Of a stretch of DNA of 45,164 bases, positions 18,170 to 27,051 are shown one piece after another. Both the position numbers and the translations under genes were made by a program. Position 1 is the first letter of the stretch. The number at the start of each line of letters is the position of its first letter. This stretch comes from Ignavibacteriales bacterium (lineage in GTDB: Bacteria; Bacteroidota; Ignavibacteria; T3Sed10-11), in NCBI GenBank assembly GCA_003567775.1, contig PWYR01000041.1, positions 1-45,164 of the forward strand, given 5' to 3'. Under the pieces are notes generated by a model that worked only from the letters and a program-made list of their open reading frames with translations, was not told the origin of the DNA and ran no database searches.

Positions 18170-18654
18170 AAATATCGATACGATCGTTGCAAGAAAAGGA
18201 TAAGGATGCTATTCGTGCAATCCTGCAAGAAGCACAAATGTTCCGTGATGATGAGATTGAAGTTGCATTCGAAGTCATTGACGAATACCTTGAGAATCCT
18301 GGAGAAAGTGATTATTGGTCGTATGTTGCCAATGATGAAAAAGATCGGGTTGCCGGTTTCACTATCGTCGGTCCGAACCCGATGGCAATCGGTACGTACG
18401 ATCTCTACTGGATAGCGGTAGATCGAGCACAACAGCGAAGAGGAGTCGGAAGAGAATTAATCACCTATGCAGAAAATTGTGTCAAAGAACATAAAGGAAG
18501 ATTAATCATAGCGGAAACTTCATCTAAACCGACATACTTACGAACGCGGAATTTTTATAAACAACAAGGGTACTCCGAACTCGCTCATATACGCGACTAT
18601 TACGACGTAGGAGACGACCTCATCATATTCGGAAAATACCTGAAGGAGGTATAA
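18166..18654 (+). CDS. GNAT family N-acetyltransferase
   Basis: A 162-residue single-domain GNAT acetyltransferase. The acetyl-CoA pyrophosphate loop is visible in VDRAQQRRGVGRELI (about 85-99, matching Q/RxxGxG/A), followed by a helix and the C-terminal FYKQQGY motif typical of the fold. It overlaps the ligase upstream by four bases and the aminomutase downstream by one base. In methanogens an unrelated-length acetyltransferase (AblB) acetylates beta-lysine made by an aminomutase (AblA). A comparable role here is inference from adjacency. Confidence 0.85.
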   Translation: MKISIRSLQEKDKDAIRAILQEAQMFRDDEIEVAFEVIDEYLENPGESDYWSYVANDEKDRVAGFTIVGPNPMAIGTYDLYWIAVDRAQQRRGVGRELITYAENCVKEHKGRLIIAETSSKPTYLRTRNFYKQQGYSELAHIRDYYDVGDDLIIFGKYLKEV

Positions 18655-19802
18655 TGGAACTGTGGCAAGAACTGTTACGTAAAAGCGTCGATAGCGGAAA
18701 AGATATCGTTGACCGATTCGGTTTCGATCCAAAAGTTGCCGAACAACTGAATACATTGTTTCATATCCGTATCAATCCATATTATCTGAGTTTGATACGT
18801 TATCCGGGAGATCCGATCTGGCTTCAATGCATTCCGGATGAAAAGGAACTCGAGGAAAACCAATTCCCCGAAGATCCGCTGAATGAAGACGCCGATAGCC
18901 CGGTGCCGAGTATAACACATCGCTATCCCGATCGGGTGTTATTTTTAACCACAAGCCAATGTTCTATGTATTGCCGATTCTGTACGCGAAAACGGAAAGT
19001 AGGCGATTCCGATAAGATCAGTATGAAATTTATACAGGACGGACTCGCTTATATCCGGTCGCACCCTGAAATCCGCGATGTGATTCTTTCAGGCGGCGAT
19101 CCGTTGATGCTTACGGATTATATGCTTGAGAAAATCCTTAAAGGATTGCGCGATATTCCTCATATCGAGATTATCCGTCTCGGAACAAAAATGCCGTGTG
19201 TCTTACCCCAGCGCATCACACCGAAATTGATCGAAATGATCAAAAAGTATCATCCGATATACGTTAACACACACTTCAATCATCCCTGGGAATGTACTCC
19301 CGAAGCGAAAAAAGCATGTGAGATGCTGGCGGACGCCGGCTGCCCTGTCGGCAACCAGGCGGTGCTTATGAAAGGGGTGAACGATGATCCGGATGTGATG
19401 CTCGAACTGATGCGTAAGTTGCTTGCAATGCGGGTGCGACCATATTATATCTATCAGGCGGATATAACAAAAAGCGCGAACCATTTTAGAACCCCGGTCA
19501 GCAAGGGATTGGAAATAATGGATAAACTTCGCGGACATACATCCGGTCTTGCCGTTCCCTATTATGTTATCGATGCACCCGGCGGCGGCGGAAAAATTCC
19601 TCTCCTGCCGCAATATGTCCTTGGGAGGAACGGTAACGATATCATCTTACGTAATTATAAATATGATATTTTTACCTATCCCGACGTCGAAGAGTCACCG
19701 ACCGACGATGTAAAAATTGAAAAACGGTATATGAGGAAACCTCGAAAGCGAAAGGCGAAAAGACCGGCGAGAAAAGTTCCAACATCCAAGAACGATCAAT
19801 AA
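18654..19802 (+). CDS. kamA: Lysine 2,3-aminomutase (radical SAM, KamA family)
   Basis: A 382-residue radical SAM and PLP enzyme predicted to convert L-lysine to beta-lysine. The [4Fe-4S] motif CxxxCxxC is Cys103/107/110. The PLP lysine is Lys314 in DAPGGGGK, and the acidic residues that bind the substrate amino group are Asp270 (YQADITK) and Asp307. These match, at a constant offset of 23, Asp293, Asp330 and Lys337 of the Clostridium subterminale enzyme as I recall them. EpmB-type enzymes lack this pattern. The C-terminal 30 residues are very basic. It ends the operon, followed by a strong terminator. Confidence 0.88.
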   Translation: MELWQELLRKSVDSGKDIVDRFGFDPKVAEQLNTLFHIRINPYYLSLIRYPGDPIWLQCIPDEKELEENQFPEDPLNEDADSPVPSITHRYPDRVLFLTTSQCSMYCRFCTRKRKVGDSDKISMKFIQDGLAYIRSHPEIRDVILSGGDPLMLTDYMLEKILKGLRDIPHIEIIRLGTKMPCVLPQRITPKLIEMIKKYHPIYVNTHFNHPWECTPEAKKACEMLADAGCPVGNQAVLMKGVNDDPDVMLELMRKLLAMRVRPYYIYQADITKSANHFRTPVSKGLEIMDKLRGHTSGLAVPYYVIDAPGGGGKIPLLPQYVLGRNGNDIILRNYKYDIFTYPDVEESPTDDVKIEKRYMRKPRKRKAKRPARKVPTSKNDQ

Positions 19803-19810
19803 AATGTAAG

Positions 19811-19857
19811 AAATGCCGCACGTCTCCACATAGTAGACTTGCGGCATTTTTCTTTTT
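19811..19857 (+). terminator. Rho-independent terminator after kamA
   Basis: The 10-base stem aaatgccgca (19811-19820) pairs with tgcggcattt (19840-19849), with an inner gtct/agac extension across one mismatch, then a T-rich run to 19857. It begins eight bases after the kamA stop and separates this operon from the next gene. Confidence 0.88.
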
Positions 19858-19981
19858 GATGTATCCCGAATACTTACCGATCAATAAGTCACAATGTCCA
19901 TCCCATAACAGTTGATTGTATTCAGAAAAACTGTTTTATTTAATAATACATCTTCGAAAAGTTTTAAGAAAGGCAGACAAA

Positions 19982-21538
19982 ATGATTTATAACAAGTACT
20001 TTTTTGCTTTATTATTAGTCATTATTATCGCGCCGAATATATATGCAGACGGAATTGATCAAAAGATTGCGGGGTTTGATGAATACATCCGGCGCGGTAT
20101 GGAGCAATGGAAAATTCCGGGTCTTGCCGTCGCTGTCGTGAAGGATGATGATGTGGTATATATGAAAGGGTTCGGACTGAGAAAATTGGGAGAAACGGAA
20201 AAAGTGGATGAGCACACATTGTTCGGGATCGCCTCGCTTTCAAAGGCATTTACCGGCGCTGCTATCGGAATGCTTGTTGATGAAGGGAAGTTGCATTGGG
20301 ACGATCCGGTTGTTGATCATCTTCCCCATTTTCAATTATCCGATCGTTGGGTGACGCAAGAGATAACCGTTCGTGATCTTCTTATTCATAACAGCGGATT
20401 GGGAAGGATGATAGGAAATCGACTCCAGTTTATGACCCGCAAAGATCGCGATGAGCTTATGTATCGCCTGCGATATCTCGAACCCGAACGAAGTTTTCGA
20501 TCTTCTTATGTATACAGTAATATGCTGTACATGGCGGCAGGTCAGCTTATTCCAGCCGTTACCGGGATGTCGTGGGATGATTTTATTAAAGAACGCATAT
20601 TCCAACCCCTTGAAATGGAACTCAGCAATACGAGTATCAATGATGTACCCGATAACGGCAATGCCGCTTATCCCCATCAGGAAATAAGGGGAGAGGTACA
20701 GGTAATACCGAGACGAAATTTTGATAACGTGGGACCTGCTGCTTCTATCAATGCAAGCGTGCATGAGATGGTGCAATGGATGCGCTTGCATCTCGGTACC
20801 CCAGGCGTTATTAACGAAACAGAAATTATTCAATCGGAAACGATGCGGGTATTACATCACCCGCAAACGGTTATACCGGTTGAGAACCCAAAAAAGGAAT
20901 TTGCAGCGTACGGAATGGGATGGGGGATACGTTTATACCGTGACCGGATAATATCACGGCACGCCGGTGCAGTCGACGGGATGAACTCATTTATTGCGCT
21001 TGTTCACGAAGAGAATCTCGGCGTGGTTATCCTTACCAATATCTTCAATGATTTTATGTATGCACTTGCCAATCATGTAATAGATTCAATCTTAGGTGTA
21101 TCCGACGAACAAGACTGGCAGACAAAATATCTGAATGAATACGAGCAACGATACCGCGAAGTTAAGGAAAAACGGGAAGAAATTCATAATTCACGAGTTG
21201 CTAATACCCCGGCTTCCGTCCCTCCCGATTCTCTCGCCGGTCAGTATCGGGATTTACTATACGGTGATGTAACGGTATCGGTTAAAGATAATAATGTGTC
21301 TGTTATATTCTGGAATGATGAGACGCTTATTGCAGACCTTGAACATTGGCATTATGATACCTACCGGGCGGTCTGGCGTAATCCTGCCCAACGCGAAAAA
21401 TTTGTCTGGTTTGATTTGGACAAAATCGGTGACGTTGCATATTTAAATATCGAATTTAATCTGCGACCGAATCTTATACAGATCGGCGCTTACCCTTCGG
21501 ATTATACGAGGGTGGTGCGATATAGAAAAGTAGATTGA
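19982..21538 (+). CDS. Secreted serine beta-lactamase-family hydrolase with DUF3471-like C-terminal domain
   Basis: A 518-residue class C beta-lactamase/esterase-fold enzyme. The catalytic motifs are complete: S85xxK88 (ASLSKAF), Y178-S-N180 and H327-A-G329. A signal peptide covers about residues 1-21. I chose the ATG at 19982 because it begins that signal peptide and has a purine-rich site upstream. An in-frame ATG at 19916 would put 22 charged residues in front of it. A C-terminal beta domain (about 410-518) resembles DUF3471. Such proteins are peptidases or esterases more often than antibiotic-resistance enzymes. The natural substrate is unknown. Confidence 0.85.
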   Translation: MIYNKYFFALLLVIIIAPNIYADGIDQKIAGFDEYIRRGMEQWKIPGLAVAVVKDDDVVYMKGFGLRKLGETEKVDEHTLFGIASLSKAFTGAAIGMLVDEGKLHWDDPVVDHLPHFQLSDRWVTQEITVRDLLIHNSGLGRMIGNRLQFMTRKDRDELMYRLRYLEPERSFRSSYVYSNMLYMAAGQLIPAVTGMSWDDFIKERIFQPLEMELSNTSINDVPDNGNAAYPHQEIRGEVQVIPRRNFDNVGPAASINASVHEMVQWMRLHLGTPGVINETEIIQSETMRVLHHPQTVIPVENPKKEFAAYGMGWGIRLYRDRIISRHAGAVDGMNSFIALVHEENLGVVILTNIFNDFMYALANHVIDSILGVSDEQDWQTKYLNEYEQRYREVKEKREEIHNSRVANTPASVPPDSLAGQYRDLLYGDVTVSVKDNNVSVIFWNDETLIADLEHWHYDTYRAVWRNPAQREKFVWFDLDKIGDVAYLNIEFNLRPNLIQIGAYPSDYTRVVRYRKVD

Positions 21539-21563
21539 ATTATAATATAACGGCTTGAATCTT

Positions 21564-22622
21564 GTGAAAATACTTCATACTGCAGACGTTCATTTAAAAC
21601 ATACCGGTGACGAACGCTGGGATACCCTGCAATCCCTTTTATCAATTGCACGGGATCAGAAGGTAAACATATTTGTTATCAGCGGTGATCTATTTGATAA
21701 AGATATCGACGCCGAAAATCTCCGTCCGAAAATACGCGACCTCTTTTCCGGCAACGAATTTCAGATAATTATTATTCCGGGAAATCATGACGCTCAGTTA
21801 CTTGGTGATTTGTATTTCGGCAGCAACGCCGTTTTGCTCAATGATCCGTTTCAACCATATTTGATCGGTGATACTGCGTTCTATGGGATGGCATTCGAAA
21901 CGATGGATGAACATCGTGTGCTCGAACGATTGCACGAGCTAAAATTGCACCTTTCATCCGAATATAAGAATATATTGCTCTACCATGGCGAATTGCTCGA
22001 TGTTATGTTCACGCGGTCGGATATTGGCGCCGAAGATGAGACCGGGTACATGCCCGTTCGTCTCTCGTTTTTTAAAGAGTTACATATCGATTATGTGCTC
22101 GCCGGACATTTTCATACGCGTTTCGATATACGCTCTTTGCCGGACGGCGGTTACTTTGTCTATCCGGGTTCGCCGGTATCGATCACGCGTAGAGAAACCG
22201 GGAGGCGTCGAGTAAATATCTTTGAGGTCGGAAAACCTCCTATGGAATATTTACTTGATTCACCTCATTTTGAAGAAATGGAAGTTACGCTTGATCCGCT
22301 TGATAAAACCGATCCCGTAATAAGAATCGAAGAACAGTTGGCTGCCGCGCATCCGCATGCGAAAATTATTCTTATGGTTAACGGCTATATTAACAAAGAT
22401 CTTGTGCGGCGAAGTGAAAAAGAACTGGTAAATGAAATCGCAGGACTGACACGGGAACGTTGCACAGAAGTTCGGTATGAGTTTCGAGATATTCAGTACA
22501 TACTTCAAGATGATCTCTTTAAGTTGTTTATGACGAAGCTTGATACGCTCGATTACAACTCCGGGGAGCGGCAACGTATCAGAGAAATGGCTATGCGTGC
22601 AATGATAGAGGCAAAGAAATGA
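21564..22622 (+). CDS. SbcD/Mre11/YhaO-like metallophosphoesterase
   Basis: A 352-residue calcineurin-like phosphoesterase that would act as the nuclease of a DNA-repair complex. The metal motifs are in order: HTADVH (residues 5-10), SGDLFD, IIPGNHDA and GHFHTR. I chose the GTG at 21564 because it puts the conserved KILHTADVH at the N-terminus. A TTG at 21555 would add three residues. It overlaps the ATPase gene downstream by four bases (ATGA), the usual arrangement for an SbcD-SbcC or YhaO-YhaN pair. Confidence 0.87.
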   Translation: MKILHTADVHLKHTGDERWDTLQSLLSIARDQKVNIFVISGDLFDKDIDAENLRPKIRDLFSGNEFQIIIIPGNHDAQLLGDLYFGSNAVLLNDPFQPYLIGDTAFYGMAFETMDEHRVLERLHELKLHLSSEYKNILLYHGELLDVMFTRSDIGAEDETGYMPVRLSFFKELHIDYVLAGHFHTRFDIRSLPDGGYFVYPGSPVSITRRETGRRRVNIFEVGKPPMEYLLDSPHFEEMEVTLDPLDKTDPVIRIEEQLAAAHPHAKIILMVNGYINKDLVRRSEKELVNEIAGLTRERCTEVRYEFRDIQYILQDDLFKLFMTKLDTLDYNSGERQRIREMAMRAMIEAKK

Positions 22623-24940
22623 AGATAAACGAGTATGCAATACGCCGATACGGACCGCTGCACGATACCGGGAAAATTGAGTTGTCGGATTTCAATTTAA
22701 TCTACGGCTATAATGAGGATGGGAAAACACTTACCATAGATGCATTGGTTAAACTGTTGCTTGGTAAAGCGTCGAAGGAACGTGATTTTTCGGCGATTCA
22801 ACGTGTCGACGAAATGCCCGATGGGTATGTTGTTATTAGTGACAGAGACGATCGGCAATATAAGCTGCCGGATCACGGGTCGTTAACTTCAGTTGTAAAT
22901 ATCTCTGCCGGTGACTGTGGTAATATTTTTATTATTCGAAACAGCGATCTTTCGATAGTGAATGAACAGATGGTTTATACCGGAATAACCGAACGGTTGA
23001 CCGGCCTGCGAACACGGTATATTAACGATGTGATGAGTAGTTTACGATCGTTAGGAAAACTCACCCCTACCGGGATGTTCGTTAATACGGGTGATGAACG
23101 GCTGAAAACCCGTATTGATGATGCAAACTCCCTCATCGAATTAATTGAGGAACTCAAAGCCGAGTGTCAGTCTAAAGATATTGTCAGGATTGAAGAACGC
23201 ATTGTCGAAATCACCAACCTGATCAAGTCGATATCTATTCAGATAAACGCTTATAATGAAGCACGGATGCGCGATAAATATGAGAAGGGCGCCGGGTCGC
23301 TGGGGAAATTGCTTCATGCTCGTAATGCCTATAACTCAATTGATAAAGTAAATGAAGCGGATTTACAGCGATGGCGCGACAATAAGAAAGAGATCGAACG
23401 GTTGTCGGAAGAGCGTGAGGAATTGACAAGGAAACTTCAGGAAAGTCGTGATGACTTGAAGGATATTACAGACGGGGTCAGGGAAAGTGAAGTTGAATGG
23501 AACCGTTTTGAGGAACGGAAACGGCAGCTTAACGAAACTATTCGCCCGCTGATTAAGCAGCATGAAGAACGTTTATCGATTGCGCCGCGATTTGAAACAC
23601 GAAGAAAATTTTTCAGTATAGCAGGTTTGTTTACCGGTATATTGTTCGGCATTTCTATGATCGGAATGCTTCTGATGCCGGATAATTTCCTATATATATC
23701 AGCAGTGTTATTTCTATTACTGATTATTTCGGGAAGTTTGTATTATCTATCGATACGAAAATTATCCGAAGTTTCCATAGATTTTCAACGGTTACATAGC
23801 GCCGCTGCGCGGTATAGCTGGGACGCCGATAGCTTGCCGCGCATACTTGAGAAGATCGAATCATTTGAAGATGAACGCCGGCGTACGATCGATCGACTGC
23901 AGGATCGCCGCAGGCACATGCAAAATCTTCAGGATCGCATCGATGAAATTTCACAAAAAACTATTCCGGATGTAGACCGCCGGATACAATCACGGAAGCA
24001 GGAGATTGATGCTATTCGAAATACCTCGGGAGAGGATACCCTGCAAAGTTACCGCGAGAAGTTGCAGCAGAAAACCGAGTTTAATAATGTGATGCAAACA
24101 CAGGCAGCATTATTAAAAAGGGATTTCGGCAAGCAGAGTGAAAATGTTAACGGAAATATATCGTACTGGCAGCGGGAGATTCAAGAACTTGCGCAGTATA
24201 AAAATAAAGCAACCGGTATCGTTTATGATGAACGGCAGCTTCGTCGATTTGAAAATGAAAACCGGGATCTCACCGGCGAACTCGAAGCATTGCACAAACA
24301 GCGAAGCGGAATACAGGCGCAGATGAATGACGTTGAAAGAAAAGCAAACCGGTTACTACAGACGGGAGATGAATATGTATATTGTAAAACATTACACGAT
24401 CTCACGGTTATACAATCTATGCTTAAAGAGTTTGCTCAACATCATGAAACTTCGCGCGATACGGTCCTTGCTGCGATAGTTATATTTTTATCCATTTTGG
24501 AAGACGAGCAAAAAAAGGTAGGCACATTATTCGGCGCCGACCGACCCGTTTCAGAATATTATCACCTTATAACCGGTGGTCGTTATACTGAAGTTGTTTA
24601 TAATCAGACGCAAGGATTAATCGAAGTAGTAAGTTCAAACGGCGTCCGGCTATCGGCGGATAAGTTATCGGGTGGCGCCTATGATCAGTTGTATTTTGCA
24701 ATCAGGCTTGCACTGGGTGAGGAGTTGCTTCAGGGTGATAAAGGGTTTTTTATTCTGGACGATCCATTCATCAAGTCGGATCTGCAGCGTCTTGGCGAAC
24801 AAATGAAGATGTTACGGCATATTTCCGAGCGTGGATGGCAGATACTATATTTTTCGGCAAAAGCAGAAGTACTTGAAGAATTAGCGAGCGATATAAATGA
24901 AAAAAGAATTCAATTAATTGATTACCGGAGACTGACATGA
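22619..24940 (+). CDS. SbcC/Rad50/YhaN-like ATPase with central membrane segments
   Basis: A 773-residue ABC-type ATPase of the SMC/Rad50 group. Walker A is GYNEDGKT (30-37), the signature LSGG is at 683-686 and Walker B ends at Asp714-Asp715 (FFILDDP). Two coiled-coil arms (about 165-325 and 395-610) flank two hydrophobic helices (about 331-352 and 358-378) located where Rad50 has its zinc hook. No CxxC is present. This layout resembles Bacillus YhaN. With the phosphoesterase upstream it should form a membrane-tethered nuclease complex. It overlaps the lipoprotein gene downstream by four bases. Confidence 0.85.
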   Translation: MKINEYAIRRYGPLHDTGKIELSDFNLIYGYNEDGKTLTIDALVKLLLGKASKERDFSAIQRVDEMPDGYVVISDRDDRQYKLPDHGSLTSVVNISAGDCGNIFIIRNSDLSIVNEQMVYTGITERLTGLRTRYINDVMSSLRSLGKLTPTGMFVNTGDERLKTRIDDANSLIELIEELKAECQSKDIVRIEERIVEITNLIKSISIQINAYNEARMRDKYEKGAGSLGKLLHARNAYNSIDKVNEADLQRWRDNKKEIERLSEEREELTRKLQESRDDLKDITDGVRESEVEWNRFEERKRQLNETIRPLIKQHEERLSIAPRFETRRKFFSIAGLFTGILFGISMIGMLLMPDNFLYISAVLFLLLIISGSLYYLSIRKLSEVSIDFQRLHSAAARYSWDADSLPRILEKIESFEDERRRTIDRLQDRRRHMQNLQDRIDEISQKTIPDVDRRIQSRKQEIDAIRNTSGEDTLQSYREKLQQKTEFNNVMQTQAALLKRDFGKQSENVNGNISYWQREIQELAQYKNKATGIVYDERQLRRFENENRDLTGELEALHKQRSGIQAQMNDVERKANRLLQTGDEYVYCKTLHDLTVIQSMLKEFAQHHETSRDTVLAAIVIFLSILEDEQKKVGTLFGADRPVSEYYHLITGGRYTEVVYNQTQGLIEVVSSNGVRLSADKLSGGAYDQLYFAIRLALGEELLQGDKGFFILDDPFIKSDLQRLGEQMKMLRHISERGWQILYFSAKAEVLEELASDINEKRIQLIDYRRLT

Positions 24941-26238
24941 ATTATTTAAAATTTTCCATTATTGTGACTACGCTTCTACTGGTATTTAGCAGTTGCGGCG
25001 AGCATCCTGCAGAAGACCCGGGAGTTGCGGTTATAATCATCGATGGGTTACGGCCCGATAAAGTAGAACAAGCGCACACGCCGTTTCTCGATGAATTACA
25101 GGCAGGAGGAGCGTTTACTCCCCGCGCACGCGCCGTTATGCCGACGATAACGCGCGTAAATTTCGTCACATTTTCCACCGGCGTTCATACCGACCGCCAC
25201 GGCGTTATCGGGGGAACGTATCGTGATAACGAGTATAATGAACAAAGAACCGATAGACCGACATATCAAGAGGCGCAGGAGCGTGTTCCCGTTCCGACAA
25301 TTTTTGAAATTCTGGGGGATCACGGTAAAAGGACAGCAATGTTTGCGATGAAAGGGTATGAACTCGTCGGTGCGCGGGGTGCGTCGATACAAAAGGGAGG
25401 ATCCAATATCTATCCCGGAGAAATCTGGCGATACCGTTACGACCGGGCAATTGACGATTCAGAAGAGGAAGCATTGCGTCGAAAAATTGAAATGAACGAC
25501 ATATTGATTGATACACTTGCGTCGGTAACAGAAAGCGAGCACCTGGATTTTATTCTGATCAATCTTGGCGCTTCGGATTATATCGGTCACGTGTACGGAC
25601 CCGAAAGCAATGCATATGTTGAAGCTCTCGAGGCGACAGATCGTCAGGTATCCCGCATTGTTGGAATGTTGAAGAATCAATACCCGAACCGCGAATGGTT
25701 TTTCATAATTGGCTCCGATCACGGGTTCAGTCAAACAAATGAGGATCAGGTTGCACTGCCGGTGGATAATGATCCGAACCGAATACCCGAACTTACGGGA
25801 CGGAATATAGAACACACGTTGTATGAACGTGGCGGCAGAGCGGCGGAGTTGTACCTTCGAGACGGGGCACAGTACGGAAATGCTTACGATACTCTTAGAC
25901 GATTACCGTGGGTAACGCGAATATACACCAATCATGATGTTCCCGGAAAAGCGGGTTCACTTGATGATCTTCGTGTAGCGTATTCAGGACACCACGGGAA
26001 TTTCTACTTAATTACCGATCCGTCGTTTGCCCTGAACTTTGCCAACTCGGGACAGCACGGCAGTGATGATGATGTTGACGTATTGGTGCCTTTATATATA
26101 CACGCTCCCGGCAAAGTCGCGCCGGGAACCAAACTCAATGAAGTATCCAACATTGATATTGCGCCAACCGTTGCACAATTATTAATTATCGATGATGAAA
26201 GGATTGTTCTTATGGAGGGGAGGGGAATGATAGAATAA
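24937..26238 (+). CDS. Type I phosphodiesterase/nucleotide pyrophosphatase-family lipoprotein
   Basis: A 433-residue enzyme of the alkaline phosphatase superfamily. The N-terminus is a lipoprotein signal with the lipid cysteine at Cys20 (VFSSC), so it should be anchored in the envelope. The metal aspartate is Asp36 (IIIDGLRPD), the nucleophile threonine is Thr70 (VMPTITRVN), and later metal motifs are SDYIGH and GSDHGF. It overlaps the ATPase gene by four bases but its predicted location is extracytoplasmic, so the two need not act together. Likely substrates are phosphodiesters or pyrophosphates. Confidence 0.85.
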   Translation: MNYLKFSIIVTTLLLVFSSCGEHPAEDPGVAVIIIDGLRPDKVEQAHTPFLDELQAGGAFTPRARAVMPTITRVNFVTFSTGVHTDRHGVIGGTYRDNEYNEQRTDRPTYQEAQERVPVPTIFEILGDHGKRTAMFAMKGYELVGARGASIQKGGSNIYPGEIWRYRYDRAIDDSEEEALRRKIEMNDILIDTLASVTESEHLDFILINLGASDYIGHVYGPESNAYVEALEATDRQVSRIVGMLKNQYPNREWFFIIGSDHGFSQTNEDQVALPVDNDPNRIPELTGRNIEHTLYERGGRAAELYLRDGAQYGNAYDTLRRLPWVTRIYTNHDVPGKAGSLDDLRVAYSGHHGNFYLITDPSFALNFANSGQHGSDDDVDVLVPLYIHAPGKVAPGTKLNEVSNIDIAPTVAQLLIIDDERIVLMEGRGMIE

Positions 26239-26276
26239 AAAATAACCGTCTGATAAAAACGCGGAGCGTTAATAGT

Positions 26277-26312
26277 ACCTGCGGCTTCCCCCAAAAGCCG
26301 CAGGTTTTTTTC
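26277..26312 (+). terminator. Rho-independent terminator after the phosphodiesterase gene
   Basis: An 11-base perfect stem, acctgcggctt (26277-26287) with aagccgcaggt (26295-26305), a short C/A loop and a run of seven Ts. It lies between convergent genes. The opposite strand has no matching T run, so it acts on the plus strand. A smaller hairpin (aacgc/gcgtt) precedes it. Confidence 0.9.
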
Positions 26313-26328
26313 TACCTTACGCCGCCGA

Positions 26329-26817
26329 TTAGTACCTCGTATGTTGATTATAAAAATCCCCAAATCGCCTGATATGAAGCTGGTCAATATCTTGTTCGAT
26401 TAACCAGTTACCCCTAACCTGCATCCGTATGTTTCTCGCACTCCCAAGCTTCTTAAGTAAATCTCTGCTAATTTCGAATCCGACAATTTCATGATTATTT
26501 TGTTGCCTCCGGTTTACAATCCGGTCAACTGTTATTTCTGCATCATCAATGAATATGTGTAATTTTCGAGCTCCAAATCGATCATAGCCGGAATAGTAAC
26601 TTGCAAGTATGTATATTTTATCCCCCGATATAGTTTCTACAATCCCTGCCGATAGCTGGAAATGAGGTGTGATATAGTTGTTTACCATATATACAGCAGA
26701 AAAACCGTCCGGGGAATTCGACTCATTTTTTACGTAATATTGTTGTGTAAAGGTTATTTGCGTCAACCCAATTATGAGGAACAACAGTATCGTTTGGATT
26801 TTAATAGATTTATGCAT
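26329..26817 (-). CDS. Secreted protein of unknown function
   Basis: A 162-residue protein that I do not recognise. A signal peptide covers about residues 1-24 (hydrophobic ILLFLIIGLTQ, ending TFTQ). The rest alternates short hydrophobic and polar stretches consistent with beta structure, with an arginine-rich middle (VDRIVNRRQQN). No cysteine or catalytic motif stands out. A purine-rich GGAAGG abuts the start codon. It is on its own on the minus strand between a terminator and dnaG, and its upstream 234-base AT-rich gap is shared with dnaG. Confidence 0.7.
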   Translation of the reverse strand: MHKSIKIQTILLFLIIGLTQITFTQQYYVKNESNSPDGFSAVYMVNNYITPHFQLSAGIVETISGDKIYILASYYSGYDRFGARKLHIFIDDAEITVDRIVNRRQQNNHEIVGFEISRDLLKKLGSARNIRMQVRGNWLIEQDIDQLHIRRFGDFYNQHTRY

Positions 26818-27011
26818 CCTTCCGTTCCCAAAAAATGTGCTTATTTGTTATTCTGTAATTAGAAAAAGCAAATATAATGCCAAATATTTTTATGTTTTTA
26901 AAATGCAACTAATAGTTATAGAATCCACAAATTTTTATATAAGCCGGGTTTACAACTTATAAATACTATAATCTTTATTACCCTACTGTGCTGTAATGTT
27001 TACAAAAAAGG

Positions 27012-27040
27012 TTGCATTCATAGTGCTATTTCAGTAAATT
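27012..27040 (+). promoter_or_regulatory. Weak promoter candidate for dnaG
   Basis: TTGCAT at 27012-27017, a 17-base spacer and TAAATT at 27035-27040, ending 11 bases before the dnaG ATG. A transcript from here would be almost leaderless, and no ribosome site is seen before dnaG. Another TATAAT occurs near 26968. This is a low-confidence motif call. Confidence 0.28.
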
Positions 27041-27051
27041 ATTTTCGTACA

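Noticed and set aside
18654-19802. EpmB (EF-P-lysine beta-lysylation) enzyme
   Set aside because: Both lysine-binding aspartates of free-lysine aminomutases are present, and no efp or epmA gene is nearby.
19982-21538. Antibiotic-resistance beta-lactamase
   Set aside because: The protein is too long, has a DUF3471-like domain and belongs to the broad esterase/peptidase group that shares the three motifs. No resistance context is present.
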